Source: Io17-Chloro-G2 sp965226915 (GTDB lineage: Bacteria > Chloroflexota > Dehalococcoidia > Lucifugimonadales > UBA3495). Taken from it: a stretch of DNA of 64,000 nt. Each line of letters begins with the position of its first letter. Position 1 is the first letter of the stretch. The notes under the pieces are model-generated. The model searched no databases, was not told the origin of the DNA, and was given only the letters and a program-made list of their open reading frames with translations. A program made the translations under genes and the position numbers. Positions 9,578 to 19,313 of the stretch are shown here, piece by piece. The DNA lies in the NCBI GenBank assembly GCA_965226915.1, contig CBDDEJ010000009.1, positions 496,001 to 560,000 of the forward strand, read 5' to 3'.

Positions 9578-10231
9578 ATGGAAATGATCAAGATATTGAT
9601 CGTGGACGATCACGAAGTAGTGCGGCACGGACTGGTGATGATGCTGGGCAGGCAGGACGATTTCGTCGTGGCGGGCGAGGCCCAAAACGGTTTAGAGGCC
9701 GTAGAAAAGGCGGGAGAGTTGGCGCCGGACGTGATCTTGATGGACCTTCGCATGCCTGAATTGGACGGGGTCGGGGCTATGACCCGGATTCGGGAGCAGG
9801 ACGCGAATATCAAATTCATCGTCCTCACTACATATGACACCGACGAATACATATTCGACGCGATCAACGCCGGCGCCAAGGGTTACCTGCTCAAAGATGT
9901 CTCGCGAGAGGAGCTTTTTCAATCCATACGAGCCGCTTACCGGGGTGAGTCATTCATCGAACCGGGAGTCGCCGCCCGTGTCCTGGACCGGCTAGTCCAG
10001 GTTTCCCGCCAGAGCGCTAATGCGGGAGGGCCCCAGGAGCTTTCCGAAAGGGAGTTGGGGGTGCTGCGTTTGATGGCGGCCGGATCCGCCAACAAACAGA
10101 TAGCCTCCGAGCTTTCCATCAGTGAAAGCACCGTAAAGACTCACGTGACCAACATTTTCCAGAAGCTGGATGTCAGCCATCGGACCGAGGCCGTGACTCA
10201 AGCCTTGCAGCGAGGCATCATCAGACTCTAG
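9578..10231 (+). CDS. NarL/FixJ family response regulator
   Basis: A receiver domain (1-120) has the acidic pair D10/D11, phospho-acceptor D56 in LMDLRMPE, the conserved Thr in VLTTYD and Lys in AKGYLLKD. It is followed by a LuxR-type helix-turn-helix (about 152-217) with LSERELGVLRLMAAG and NKQIASELSISESTVKTHV. It is the output partner of the HisKA_3 kinase directly upstream; such pairs form one operon. A strong terminator follows at 10277. Confidence 0.95.
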   Translation: MEMIKILIVDDHEVVRHGLVMMLGRQDDFVVAGEAQNGLEAVEKAGELAPDVILMDLRMPELDGVGAMTRIREQDANIKFIVLTTYDTDEYIFDAINAGAKGYLLKDVSREELFQSIRAAYRGESFIEPGVAARVLDRLVQVSRQSANAGGPQELSERELGVLRLMAAGSANKQIASELSISESTVKTHVTNIFQKLDVSHRTEAVTQALQRGIIRL

Positions 10232-10276
10232 CCGTTCAAAGGTAAGTCTCGTTTCTTCATCAAAACACGGGCAAAA

Positions 10277-10301
10277 GGCGGGTTTGACACCCGCCTTTTT
10301 T
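10277..10301 (+). terminator. Intrinsic terminator after the two-component operon
   Basis: Stem GGCGGGT/ACCCGCC with a 5-base loop is followed by a run of six T. Confidence 0.9.
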
Positions 10302-10413
10302 AATATTCGAATATTGCGCCTTGGCCGGATGGCGGGACCCCAGGCGATCTCATGGCCAAGCGAGTGATGACCTACAGAGCAACTCATCCCCCAAAAGTAC
10401 TAGAATCCCCTCG

Positions 10414-10446
10414 GTAGAACGGCTGACGCTACGTCAGCCGTTCTAC
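10414..10446. terminator. Perfect 15-bp hairpin
   Basis: GTAGAACGGCTGACG pairs fully with CGTCAGCCGTTCTAC across a 3-base loop. There is no clear T run on the plus side, so it may be a second terminator or a processing or stability hairpin. Confidence 0.6.
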
Positions 10447-10559
10447 TATTTCGAAATCGCCATTCCGTCCGATTACACCGGCCAGCCATTGATTTAATGT
10501 AGGACTAGGCTAATTGTTATTATTCCCGGGATTTTTCCCCGGACGGAGGAAATCACACC

Positions 10560-10733
10560 ATGTTCACAGATCCAAGCATGATTCTGGCGCTTCACAAAAA
10601 TCGAGAACACGACATGATCCAGCAAGCGGAATCGTCCGTGATTCACAGGCCGAAACGTCCCACCCGGGCCGGGCTCGCCAAGTTTCTCATGCGGCCCTTC
10701 ACCAGCGTGCTAGTCCATTCAGGTCTCAAGTAA
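10560..10733 (+). CDS. Small hypothetical protein (57 aa)
   Basis: The ATG at 10560 follows an ideal ribosome site (GGAGGA at 10544-10549). The 57-residue product starts MFTDPSMILALHKNREHD and has a basic second half (RPKRPTRAGLAKFLMRP). No family is recognised. The strong ribosome site and the small zinc-ribbon gene just downstream suggest that it is really translated. Confidence 0.55.
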   Translation: MFTDPSMILALHKNREHDMIQQAESSVIHRPKRPTRAGLAKFLMRPFTSVLVHSGLK

Positions 10734-10811
10734 ACCAGAAGACAATTTGACTTTACTGGACCTTAATCGGTCCCACTCGAAAGACGAATCGGGAGATGAA
10801 GAGGTTGTGTA

Positions 10812-11069
10812 ATGCTGTTATTTAAGGGTTGCCCCCGCTGCCACGGTGATTTGGCGCTGGACAATAATGAAATGGACGACGTGGAAGTCTATTGCCTCCA
10901 GTGTGGCTTCCGGGATTTTCGGCAAGCTTCCGCTTTCCAGGCGGCCGCAACACGGAAGGTAATCCTTTCTTCCCATGAATCAACGTCCGATTCAACCAAG
11001 CCAGGGGTTCCCGGCGACCGGCGAAGCCGCAGAGGCGGCGCCAATCGGTCGGTTTTGGCCGGAGTATGA
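10812..11069 (+). CDS. Small zinc-ribbon protein
   Basis: The 85-residue protein has CPRC at about 8-11 and CLQC at about 29-32, with spacing expected of a zinc ribbon, and ends in a basic unstructured tail. Such proteins bind nucleic acids or act as zinc-bound adaptors. The ribosome site is GAAGAGG. It forms a possible unit with the 57-residue gene before it. The exact role is unknown. Confidence 0.65.
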   Translation: MLLFKGCPRCHGDLALDNNEMDDVEVYCLQCGFRDFRQASAFQAAATRKVILSSHESTSDSTKPGVPGDRRSRRGGANRSVLAGV

Positions 11070-11152
11070 ATCTCCCAGTCGCCAGCCGAATTGCCCTCGC
11101 CGTTCGTTACTGGATGGGACTGCGGTGATCATTAGATAGGGCGGGAGGAAGG

Positions 11153-11422
11153 ATGAAAACAAACAGCCGGGACAACATGTCAAATGAAACAGCTTTCCAT
11201 CGTGACGACTGGTGGCGCCGAGCCAACGCCGCGGGTCTAGCCTTGAGCGGTGTGTGGGCCGATGTGCTGATCAAACCAAGATATCGGCAAGATTCCTCCT
11301 CTGCCCCGGATTACCCATTGAAAAAGGCATCTTTGCAGGCAAAGCGTGTGTGCCGGTCACAGGTGCATTCCACGCCATGGGAGAAACTCGGCGCCTTGCT
11401 GGGCCGGCCAAGGACCGGCTGA
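11153..11422 (+). CDS. Hypothetical protein (89 aa)
   Basis: The start follows GGGAGGAAGG closely, which argues for translation. Residues 1-45 (NETAFHRDDWWRRANAAGLALSGVWAD) look like an amphipathic or weakly hydrophobic helix; the rest is basic. No domain is recognised, and the C-terminal half could be non-native if a frameshift is present. Confidence 0.4.
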   Translation: MKTNSRDNMSNETAFHRDDWWRRANAAGLALSGVWADVLIKPRYRQDSSSAPDYPLKKASLQAKRVCRSQVHSTPWEKLGALLGRPRTG

Positions 11423-11534
11423 GCGACCCGGTGCTAGTCTCTTTAGCCGAGGAGAGAATCATCCGTTTCACCGGTTTCAACAGCCCCCGTCCGGCATATG
11501 GTGTATAGACACTTCAGAGAAAAGGAAGTTTGAG

Positions 11535-12223
11535 ATGCGCTTGGGAATACTTGGTTCCATGTTCGTTGGGTTTGCCCTGCTTGCGTGTAATCCGATCACC
11601 GGCAACATCAAGGGTTCCGGCAACGTGGTAACGAATTCGATGGACATCTCAGGGTTCAACAAGATCGACGCCGGGCATACCTTCCAGGTGACCATAACCC
11701 AATCGGAGGATTATTCGGTCGTCATAAATTCCGACGATAATTTAGTGGAGCACCTGGACGTTCGATTAGATGGCGACACCCTCATCATAAACCTAACGAA
11801 TAGGAAATCCGTGTGGAACGCCACATTGGAAGCCGAAGTGTCGCTTCCAGAGTTGACGGCCGTGGGATTCCACGGAGCATCGCACGGAAATTTGCACGGC
11901 ATCGCATCGGACAGTGATTTCACCGCCAGCGTTTCAGGCGCCAAATGGAAGTCCGGTTGTCCGGGGCAAGCCGTGTTGACCTGGATGGGTCTGGCTCGAC
12001 GCTAGACCTTCACGTATCCGGCGCCAGCACGGCCGATTTGGAGGATTTTAGCGTGGACACGGCGCAGGTGGACCTCAGCGGCGCCAGCACGGCGATGTTA
12101 GATGTAAAAGATGATATCGGACCGGCGAACTTGAGCGGCGCTTCCCGGTTGATCTATTCTGGAGACCCAGCATTTCGTAACTTCAAAACCTCAGGCGCCT
12201 CAAGCATAAACGCCAGGGAATAG
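11535..12223 (+). pseudogene. Head-GIN (DUF2807) putative adhesin lipoprotein, frameshifted
   Basis: The ATG at 11535 opens a lipoprotein signal (GFALLACNP), followed by the head-GIN domain (GSGNVVTNSMDISGFNKIDA...), a beta-helix made of short repeats. The frame is lost after SVSGAK near 11941 and resumes in another frame at 11945 (MEVRLSGASRVDLDGSGS) through to 12223, with further LSGAS repeats. One missing base in the codon before ATG 11945 would explain it. The intact product would be about 229 residues and cell-surface exposed. It may be decay or a sequence error. Confidence 0.8.
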
Positions 12224-12264
12224 CACGTGGCTGTCGGCGCCGCCCGCAATACAAAGTTGCATTT

Positions 12265-13203
12265 CTAAGGCATGTTGTTGGATGCCCAAGCCTTGATCAA
12301 ATGATGAGCGATGGCGATTGGCTCGGGAACCGCTAGATTCTCGCTCTCGCCGGCCAGCGCCAGCAGAACCTCGTCCCGGTGGAACCAACGGACGTCGGCC
12401 ATTTCCTCATCGTCCATCGAGATTTCGGTGGTTGCAGCGTCCGCATGGCAGCCAATCATCAAAGACGATGGAAACGGCCAGGGTTGAGAGGAGTGGTAAC
12501 GAACATTTTCCACTTTGATCCCAGCCTCTTCCATGACCTCTCTGGCCACCGCCTCTTCAATAGACTCTCCTTGGTCGACGAATCCGGCCAGGGCTGAGTA
12601 CCGGTTCGACGGACCGCCCCGGCCCCTTGACCGCCCAAGCAGGCACCATTCCTTATCTGACACCACCGTGATGATCACCGGGTCCGTCCGGGGGTAGTTC
12701 TGAGTGTTGCATTTGGAACATTGCCGCACCTGCCCGCCCCGTTTCATGTATGTTTCGTGACCGCAGATCGAGCAGTATCCGTTGCGAGCGTGCCAGCTCA
12801 ACTGGGCGCGAGCCTGGGCAACGATTCCAGAATCAGAGCCGCTCAACACCCCGGCGGCGGTTCGCGCGTCTTCGAACCGCATGCCGGGGCTCTCGCGCAG
12901 CTCCTTCACTGCTTGTTCATTCTTGGAAATATCGACCACGAAATAAGAGTCATTCCCGGCCAGGCCCAGAAAGATCGGGGCTGTGTCCACCTCAAGACGG
13001 TTCAAGTCATTGACGCCGATCCAGCCGAGTCCTTCTTGCGAGCCGCCGGCCATCAAGACGGTCAAGTCCCACATGGGGAGAAATCTGCTCTTCGGGTCTT
13101 TGGCGCTAGCGGCCAGCCACTCATCATCGCGGCGTTCACGGTCGCCGCGGTCCAGTGGATTACCGGCGTACACATGGCTAATTTCTGATCGGTCTTCCCT
13201 CAT
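12265..13203 (-). CDS. nudC: NADH pyrophosphatase / NAD-cap hydrolase NudC
   Basis: The 312-residue length and layout match NudC. There is an N-terminal domain, a zinc ribbon (CSICG...CSKC at about 143-161), and a Nudix box GFVDQGESIEEAVAREVMEE followed by SQPWPFPSSLMI, the SQPWPFPxS motif that marks NADH-specific enzymes. It cleaves NAD(H) to NMN(H) and AMP and can remove NAD caps from RNA. It stands alone on the minus strand. Confidence 0.95.
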   Translation of the reverse strand: MREDRSEISHVYAGNPLDRGDRERRDDEWLAASAKDPKSRFLPMWDLTVLMAGGSQEGLGWIGVNDLNRLEVDTAPIFLGLAGNDSYFVVDISKNEQAVKELRESPGMRFEDARTAAGVLSGSDSGIVAQARAQLSWHARNGYCSICGHETYMKRGGQVRQCSKCNTQNYPRTDPVIITVVSDKEWCLLGRSRGRGGPSNRYSALAGFVDQGESIEEAVAREVMEEAGIKVENVRYHSSQPWPFPSSLMIGCHADAATTEISMDDEEMADVRWFHRDEVLLALAGESENLAVPEPIAIAHHLIKAWASNNMP

Positions 13204-13303
13204 GAATTCGTCCCTCCCGCCTGGTTTGACCTGCCTGATGTTGGGCCAATTCTTATTAGCGGAACCTCAAAATATTATCAGCCGAGTCAAACCCAGATTA
13301 AGC

Positions 13304-13861
13304 TCAATTAGCCTCAGGTAACACGATGCCCGTTCCCAGCGGCAAGTCCCAACTCTGGTCTTGCAATCCGCGGATGTAATCTATCTGACCGTGGTGGTTG
13401 TTCTTATGGGTGATCAGGTGTCTCAGCGAAGCAGCTACCGTGCGCTCCGGCCGGGCAGGGTCTGGAACCTCATCCAGCCTTCCCTGAGACAAGGCGGTAA
13501 AGAATCTCAGTGATTTTTCGTGCACCGCTTCGGAATATCCAAATAGCACATCGGCGCCGGGGACGGGAAGACCTTTCAACCCCATCCGGTCTCCTGGATC
13601 CGGAGACTCCACCGGCTGGTTGAATCTCTTATGCCAGCCCTGGGAGACCTAAAGCGGAGGCTCGGGAGAATCAAGGTTGCTGATTACATTGTCCTCAGCG
13701 CGGGTTAGGTGCCACAGGATGAATCCGATATTGTTGGCATAAGGCGTGGGCCGCCATAAAATCTCGTCTTGAGTCAATCCCTGGCAAGTACCCAACAACC
13801 TTATCTGCACCTGGAGTAATGTGTCTGAAATAAAGGTGACCGCGTCCATCATGACCTCCAC
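13304..13861 (-). pseudogene. DinB family protein interrupted by an in-frame TAG
   Basis: A single frame covers both halves: FILWHLTRAEDNVISNL upstream, and HLITHKNNHHGQIDYIRGL downstream, the metal-binding His pattern of DinB four-helix proteins. The TAG at 13651-13649 stands where the family usually has Trp (here PL-stop-VSQGWHKRFN), so a TGG to TAG change is likely. Read through, the product would be about 185 residues, normal for DinB-like putative metal-dependent hydrolases or thiol transferases. A downstream GTG at 13612 could restart translation. Confidence 0.75.
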
Positions 13862-14111
13862 ATTTGCTCAAAGACAACTGAAACGACCGAGTTAGGGGAC
13901 CCGGGGCAAAACGGCGTCAAAACTCCCACCTGCAAATCCGTGACGCTCTATTCCCGGTAAAGGAGCAGGTGGGCGCAGAACGTTGTCGAGCAGAGACTAC
14001 CACGGGACCCCTCGAGTCTCAACCGTTAGGTTAATCCTCTACCAGTTTAATCCCACCGAGACTCATAATCCCAATACGGGAACATTATCGCGCCGGGATG
14101 CGTCTTAAAAA

Positions 14112-15340
14112 ATGATGATCAAGATACCGATGGGGAGAATTGTCCCGATGACCGTCCATACGACAGGCTCCAGAATAATGATCGCCGCAGCGCTCGTGGC
14201 CAGTTTGGCTTTACTAACTATGGCGGCGTGTTCCAGCGGCAATGTTGGCCCAAACGGCATCGTGGGCGCCAAGGTGGCCGAGTCCATCGAGATCCCCGCA
14301 CCCATCGAGAGCGTCAAGGTAGTAAAGGAGTCTGCAAAGCCGCCCAATGCAACTTTGGTGATAGTCTCCGGGGGGCTGAACAGCTGCGAGACATTCCAAG
14401 GCTACGAGTTGAGCGGCGGGGGGGACCCGTTTCAAGTGCGAATAACTAACCTTCGCACAGGCGGCGCCGCTGTTGTTTGCACCACTGAGTACGGAACCGT
14501 AGAACACAATATTGAACTGCCAAGTAATGCGATTGCAGGGTGCGAGACCAGGTGGAAGTAAACGGAGTTATGTATCAAGTCGAGTCAAACTGCCCGGCGA
14601 TAGGCGCTGGTCCTGCATTTGGGAAGATGGAAGAAGTGCGGGCGCCAATCATAGACGCCCAAGTCATGGCTCTGGAATCTTTTCCGGTCCAGTACCGGCT
14701 GCAAATCGAGTCAGCCCTTCCCAATGGGTGTGTCGCGTTTGGCGGATATGACGTTGTCCAAAATGAGGAGATTATTCACGTCAAGGTGACGAACTTGGAG
14801 CCCGCGGATAAGAGCATCGCATGCGACCAAGAGTTCAGAACCGTTAAGACCACCGTCTCCCTCGGCACGGGCGAAGACTACATTCCTGCCACGGCCTATA
14901 TCGTTGAGGTAAATGAAGTCAGCACGGGGTTCGTAACAGACGCCGCCCCCGAACCGGTAGCAGCCGGACCCCAATTGGGCGAAGAGTTCGTGTTAAGGGT
15001 CGGGGGGACAGTCACTATCAACAGCAACGGGCCTACCGTGGAGTTGGTGGAGATCGTGGAAGATTCCCGGTGCCCGGCGGACGTAACATGCATCTGGGCG
15101 GGCAGAGCCTTAATCAAAGTGATAGTTTCGAGCCCAAGCGACGTTTTAGGTTTTGGAACGGTTGATATGACCTTAGAAGCCGGTGCCGAGGCCGGCCAAG
15201 AAAACAGGGTCGTTGGTAAACACGGCGCCTACACGCTGGCTTTGTTAGAGCTGGCGCCCCAACCCATATCCACCGTGAAGCTGAGCAGCCAAGACTACCT
15301 GGCCAAGCTGGAGGTGGTGAAGGTTCCCCTCGGACAGTAA
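14112..15340 (+). pseudogene. Two-domain secreted lipoprotein, frameshifted
   Basis: Residues 1-45 carry a lipoprotein signal (LALLTMAACSSG). Two related beta domains follow: NSCETFQGYELSGGGDPFQVRITNL in the first and NGCVAFGGYDVVQNEEIIHVKVTNL in the second, so this is an internal duplication. A C-terminal segment (DSRCPADVTCIWAG) resembles a short Cys-paired domain found in lipoproteins. The frame breaks at about 14535-14540 between the two repeats; one indel would join them into a protein of about 405 residues. Starts at 14112 or 14148 are possible. Its function is unknown. Confidence 0.7.
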
Positions 15341-15422
15341 AGGCCAAGCAGCGCGCCTCGGACCTATCCTATCCGCCATCGACAATTCTTTAGCAGAGGC
15401 GCTACCATTCCTTCCCGATGGC

Positions 15423-16481
15423 ATGTCAACGAAAAACGCGCCGAGTCATCCACTTGAGGGACAACCGCAAGTGAGAGTATTGGTCATTGGCGGCACCGGT
15501 AACATCAGCAGCGGTGTTGTTGGGGCGCTTTTGGAGAGAAATCACCAGGTGGTGCTGTTTAACCGGGGGCAGCGGTGCGGCTCGCCGCCCGAAGTTCAGG
15601 TCATCCATGGCGACCGCCAGGACAGGGAAGATTTCGAGCGTCGATTAGGCGCCGAAAGGTTCGACGCGGTCATCGACATGATCTCGTTTGACGCAGGTGA
15701 CGCCTCCTCCTCTCTGCGGGCTTTCCGTGGGCGCGTCGATCTCTTTGTCCATTGCTCCACGGTGATGACCTACGGGCCGCCCTTTAGTGGAATCAATCTC
15801 GATGAATCAGCCCCGCTGAACGGGTCCTCATCATATGCGCAGGGAAAGATCGCCGCCGATGCGCTGTTGTTGAAGGCATACGAGGAAGACGGGTTCCCGG
15901 TGACGATCTTCAAGCCCTCTTATACCTATGGAAAGGGGATGCTGGGGCGGCAGGCAGGGGGACAAGGCAGCTGGATAGACCGGCTGCGTAAGGGAAAGCC
16001 GATCCTATCCGCCGGAGACGGGCTGAATTATTTTCAATTTCTTTCATCCCGGGACGCCGGGATTGGATTCGCCGAAGTTCTTGGCCGCTCTAAATGCCTT
16101 GGAGAGATTTACAACATGGTCCATCCAACGCCAATGACCTGGGACGATTGGCACCGTAAAGTTGCGGAGGCATTAGGCGTAACCGCAGACATCGTTCATG
16201 TCCCTCAGGAAACTCTGATAGCGATAGCGCCTGAACGTTTTGGCGATTTAAGTGAAAACTTCGGCCATACCCAAGTCTTCAGCGGCGCGAAGCTAGCCAG
16301 AGACGTGCCAGAATTCAAGCCGCAACTTCCATCTATCGAGAGCCTTGCTGAAAGTATCGCTTGGATGGATAGGAATGGTCTCGTCCCTAATAGCGACGCT
16401 GACGATTTGGAAGATCGGATCATCGCGGCGGTACGAGGGATGCCAGGCCAATTTCCCGGACCCAGCGACGGACCGAATTAG
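15423..16481 (+). CDS. NAD-dependent epimerase/dehydratase family protein
   Basis: This 352-residue extended SDR has the Rossmann motif VLVIGGTGNISSGVV near residue 20, VIDMISFDA, and a Ser/Tyr-xxx-Lys site in SSSYAQGKIAAD. The order and length fit sugar-nucleotide or NmrA-like reductases (the 'NAD-dependent epimerase' group used on UDP-sugars). The substrate cannot be assigned. The ATG at 15423 gives a short N-terminal extension before the first strand. Confidence 0.85.
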   Translation: MSTKNAPSHPLEGQPQVRVLVIGGTGNISSGVVGALLERNHQVVLFNRGQRCGSPPEVQVIHGDRQDREDFERRLGAERFDAVIDMISFDAGDASSSLRAFRGRVDLFVHCSTVMTYGPPFSGINLDESAPLNGSSSYAQGKIAADALLLKAYEEDGFPVTIFKPSYTYGKGMLGRQAGGQGSWIDRLRKGKPILSAGDGLNYFQFLSSRDAGIGFAEVLGRSKCLGEIYNMVHPTPMTWDDWHRKVAEALGVTADIVHVPQETLIAIAPERFGDLSENFGHTQVFSGAKLARDVPEFKPQLPSIESLAESIAWMDRNGLVPNSDADDLEDRIIAAVRGMPGQFPGPSDGPN

Positions 16482-16593
16482 CCGTAAAACCTGGGCTAGA
16501 CCCGGTAAATGGATACCTAAAGACTGGTATAATCTCGCTCATATCGATGAGCCTTGAAACATAGCTTCAACACCTGACCACAAGTGAGCACTT

Positions 16594-16779
16594 ATGAGAC
16601 TGTTCTTCCTCTTAGGTTCCCTGGTTTTCCTGGCCGCGGCTGGTTTGGCCTGCGGCCAGGACCCGGCTCCTACCGCGAACCAACCGCCCACCGCCTTACC
16701 CGCGGCATCTCCAGAAGCGGCTACCGTTACGCCTTCATCATCCCCGGCCACGGCGGCCTCCACGCCCGCAGCTGGTTAA
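16594..16779 (+). CDS. Small Pro/Thr-rich lipoprotein
   Basis: The 61-residue protein has a clean lipoprotein signal (MRLFFLLGSLVFLAAAGLAC, Cys at 20), then a low-complexity Pro, Ala and Thr-rich linker with no domain. It may be a short surface linker or a truncated larger lipoprotein. No obvious partner lies next to it. Confidence 0.6.
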   Translation: MRLFFLLGSLVFLAAAGLACGQDPAPTANQPPTALPAASPEAATVTPSSSPATAASTPAAG

Positions 16780-17215
16780 ACAGGAGGCCCGTTAATGCCG
16801 GCTCGGGCTAGGAGGTAGGCCATCGATGATCGATGCTCGGGACCGTTACAGATCATTGCTACGGCGAAGTCCCGAGAGGTTATTCAGCCGCCTGGTCCAA
16901 CAGCCGGGCGATTTGAACACACGGGGCGCATAGCCAAAGTCCGCGTGGATAGGCCTCGGTCCCCCAGTTGGTGCAGCCGCGTGCATCACATCTGCATTTA
17001 TTCATACCAGAAATCCCGCCACGGCTCATGGAAATCCCAAAGCCAGCCTTTTCGATTACTTTTTATATTATCGAGCCATTCCCTTAACCTCAATAGCCAA
17101 TCGGTGGCATCATGGGTCATCCGATAGAACAATCAAGAAAAAGTGTGAAGATTCGTCTCAGTTAATCTAAATCGCCTGCCCAAGAATGACCTGACGCGTT
17201 GACTTGTGCAGCGGA
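16780..17215. other. Intergenic region without recognised features
   Basis: No gene, hairpin or repeat of note is seen. TTGACT at 17199 and TACAAT at 17220 resemble a promoter for the downstream hydrolase, but their 15-base spacing is poor. Confidence 0.4.
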
Positions 17216-18037
17216 ATGGTACAATTCGCGAGTTCTCATGATTTCCGATCGGATAAGGAGCCCGTCACGGATATAACATCTACCATCGGATTAATTGGTG
17301 TGGACCTTCCCGTGGTCCGTAAAGGCTCCGGGCAGCAGATTCTAATTCTTCACGGCGGCGACGGGCCCGTCGACCGTTTCCCATTCGCCGACCGATTGGC
17401 GGAAAAATTCGAAATAATACAGCCGGTGCATCCCGGATTTGCCGGCGCCCCAATACCCGAGCACTTTGATAATCTTCAAGATTTGATTTTCCTTTACCTC
17501 GACCTAATTGACCATTTGGACCTGACAGACGCCATCCTCATGGGTTTCTCCATGGGCGGCTGGGCGGCGGCTGAGCTCGCCGTGATCAACACGCGGCGAT
17601 TCTCCAAGCTGGTGCTGGTGGATTCGGTCGGCGTCAAAGTGGGCGGGCCATTCGACCGCGATATCGCCGACGTGTTCGCCACCTCGCCGGCAGAGCTTAC
17701 GAGAATCAGCTGGCATGATCCCTCGAAGGCCCCCAACCCGGGCGATATGACCGATGACGAACTCCAGATTTTCGCATCTGACAGGATTGCCCATGGCTTG
17801 TATACATGGGAACCGTATATGCACAACCCCAAACTTCCCCACCGGTTGCACCGTATAGACATTCCCACGCTGCTCATTTGGGGTGAAAACGACGGCGTCG
17901 TCTCTCCTAGCTACGGCGAAGCGTTCCGGGACATGATCCCCGGCGCGGACATGGTGATTATCCCAGATTCCGGCCACTCTCCCCACGTCGAGCAGCCGGC
18001 GGCATTCGTCGAGCATTTCCTCAGATTCGCCTCGTAA
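17216..18037 (+). CDS. Alpha/beta hydrolase
   Basis: The fold markers are LILHGGDGP (oxyanion loop), MGFSMGGW (nucleophile elbow), LLIWGENDGVVSP (acid) and PDSGHSPHVEQP (His). All parts of the catalytic triad are present. The protein is about 273 residues. ATG 17216 is chosen over the TTG at 17204. The LLM oxidoreductase gene begins 11 bases after the stop, so the two are probably co-transcribed and may act on the same substrate. Such pairs are thought to break down recalcitrant organic matter in marine Chloroflexota, but the substrate is unknown. Confidence 0.9.
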   Translation: MVQFASSHDFRSDKEPVTDITSTIGLIGVDLPVVRKGSGQQILILHGGDGPVDRFPFADRLAEKFEIIQPVHPGFAGAPIPEHFDNLQDLIFLYLDLIDHLDLTDAILMGFSMGGWAAAELAVINTRRFSKLVLVDSVGVKVGGPFDRDIADVFATSPAELTRISWHDPSKAPNPGDMTDDELQIFASDRIAHGLYTWEPYMHNPKLPHRLHRIDIPTLLIWGENDGVVSPSYGEAFRDMIPGADMVIIPDSGHSPHVEQPAAFVEHFLRFAS

Positions 18038-18048
18038 TAGGATCAAAC

Positions 18049-19281
18049 ATGAAAACTTGGTTTTTTACCGAAGACGCCTATCCGAACCTGCCCGACGACG
18101 AAACCTACGAATCGATTCGGGTCAACCTTCCCAACAAGCATTTCGACCCGGAAGTGGGCGCCGACTTATACAACATGTATCTGGACATATGGGGCGCGGC
18201 CGACGAAATGGGCTTGGAGATCATGCTCAATGAGCATCACCAGACCGCCACCTGTGTGCTTCCGGCGGCGCCCATCGCCCTGGGGGTTCTGGCCCGCGAG
18301 ACCAAGCAAGCCCGGCTCCTGATCTTGGGCAATCCCATTGTCAACCGTAAACAACCGATACGAGTCGCCGAAGAGATGGCCTACATCGACGTGCTATCCC
18401 GCGGCCGGCTGGAGTGCGGCTTCGTCCGGGGCGTCCCCTATGAAATCGCTCCGGCCAACGCTTATCCCTACCGGGGCTCCGAAAAACTGTGGGAGGCCCA
18501 CGACCTGATCATGAAGGCCTGGACGAACCACGATGGCCCGTTCAATTTCGAGGGCCGCTGGTTTCACGCCCGCCAGGTCAATATTTGGCCAAGGCCGTAC
18601 CAGCAGCCCCATCCTCCGGTCTGGGTCACCATGGGCAGCGCGGGTTCCGCCGCGCAGGTTGCGAAGCGACAACACATCGGGGCGGTTTTCTTGGCCGGGT
18701 ACCCGAATATACGCAGCCTATTCGACGGTTACCGGGAGGGATTCCTTGAAGCCCATGGAGAGGAAGCCCCCCTGGACCGGCTCGCCTATGCCGCGATAGT
18801 CTATGTTGGCGATGACGAGAAGGAGGCGAAACAAGGGGCGGAGAAACTTCTATGGTACATAAAATCCAACAAAGTCGCTCCGCAATTTAACAATCCGCCT
18901 GGCTACCATCCGCCGGCGGTGGCGGCCAATATCATCAGGGGTCCCAAGCCTGGAGAGCCCAACCGGCGTGATCCCCGGCTGGAAACCCAACAGGCCCGGG
19001 GCAATGTTTTCGCCGGAACTCCCGACCAGGTCTTTCAACAAATAAAGAGTTTCTGGGAGTATTCGGGTGGTTTCGGCCACCTGCTGATGATGGGTCAAGC
19101 CGGCTTTTTGACCTACGATGAAACGATGCAGTCAATGAACCTGTTTACCAAAGAGGTCTACCCCAGGCTCAAGGAGTTGACGGCGTCATACGACGCGGGG
19201 GCCATGAAGGAGATCAGGGCGTCTAGGCCCAACGTGGAGAATGTAGACGTGGGATTGTTGGCGTCGGAGTTTGTCCGGTGA
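18049..19281 (+). CDS. LLM class flavin-dependent oxidoreductase (luciferase-like)
   Basis: This 410-residue protein follows the bacterial luciferase-like TIM barrel. Markers are LNEHHQTATCVLPAAP, RLLILGNPIVNRKQPIRVAEEMAYIDVLSRGRLECGFVRG, and FEGRWFHARQVNIWPRPYQQPHPPVWV. These enzymes use reduced FMN or F420 and oxygen to hydroxylate or cleave organic substrates. It is tightly coupled to the upstream hydrolase. A C-terminal extension (about 380-410) is not recognised. The exact reaction is unknown. Confidence 0.93.
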   Translation: MKTWFFTEDAYPNLPDDETYESIRVNLPNKHFDPEVGADLYNMYLDIWGAADEMGLEIMLNEHHQTATCVLPAAPIALGVLARETKQARLLILGNPIVNRKQPIRVAEEMAYIDVLSRGRLECGFVRGVPYEIAPANAYPYRGSEKLWEAHDLIMKAWTNHDGPFNFEGRWFHARQVNIWPRPYQQPHPPVWVTMGSAGSAAQVAKRQHIGAVFLAGYPNIRSLFDGYREGFLEAHGEEAPLDRLAYAAIVYVGDDEKEAKQGAEKLLWYIKSNKVAPQFNNPPGYHPPAVAANIIRGPKPGEPNRRDPRLETQQARGNVFAGTPDQVFQQIKSFWEYSGGFGHLLMMGQAGFLTYDETMQSMNLFTKEVYPRLKELTASYDAGAMKEIRASRPNVENVDVGLLASEFVR

Positions 19282-19313
19282 TTTTTTTGTCAGTAATTTA
19301 AGGCAGCCGGCGG

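Noticed and set aside
12721..13188. Plus-strand frame over nudC
   Set aside because: NudC motifs on the minus strand are complete, so the other is a shadow.
13925..13973. Inverted repeat CCCACCTGC/GCAGGTGGG as a riboswitch
   Set aside because: The loop is long and no riboswitch core is recognised; there is no linked metabolic gene.
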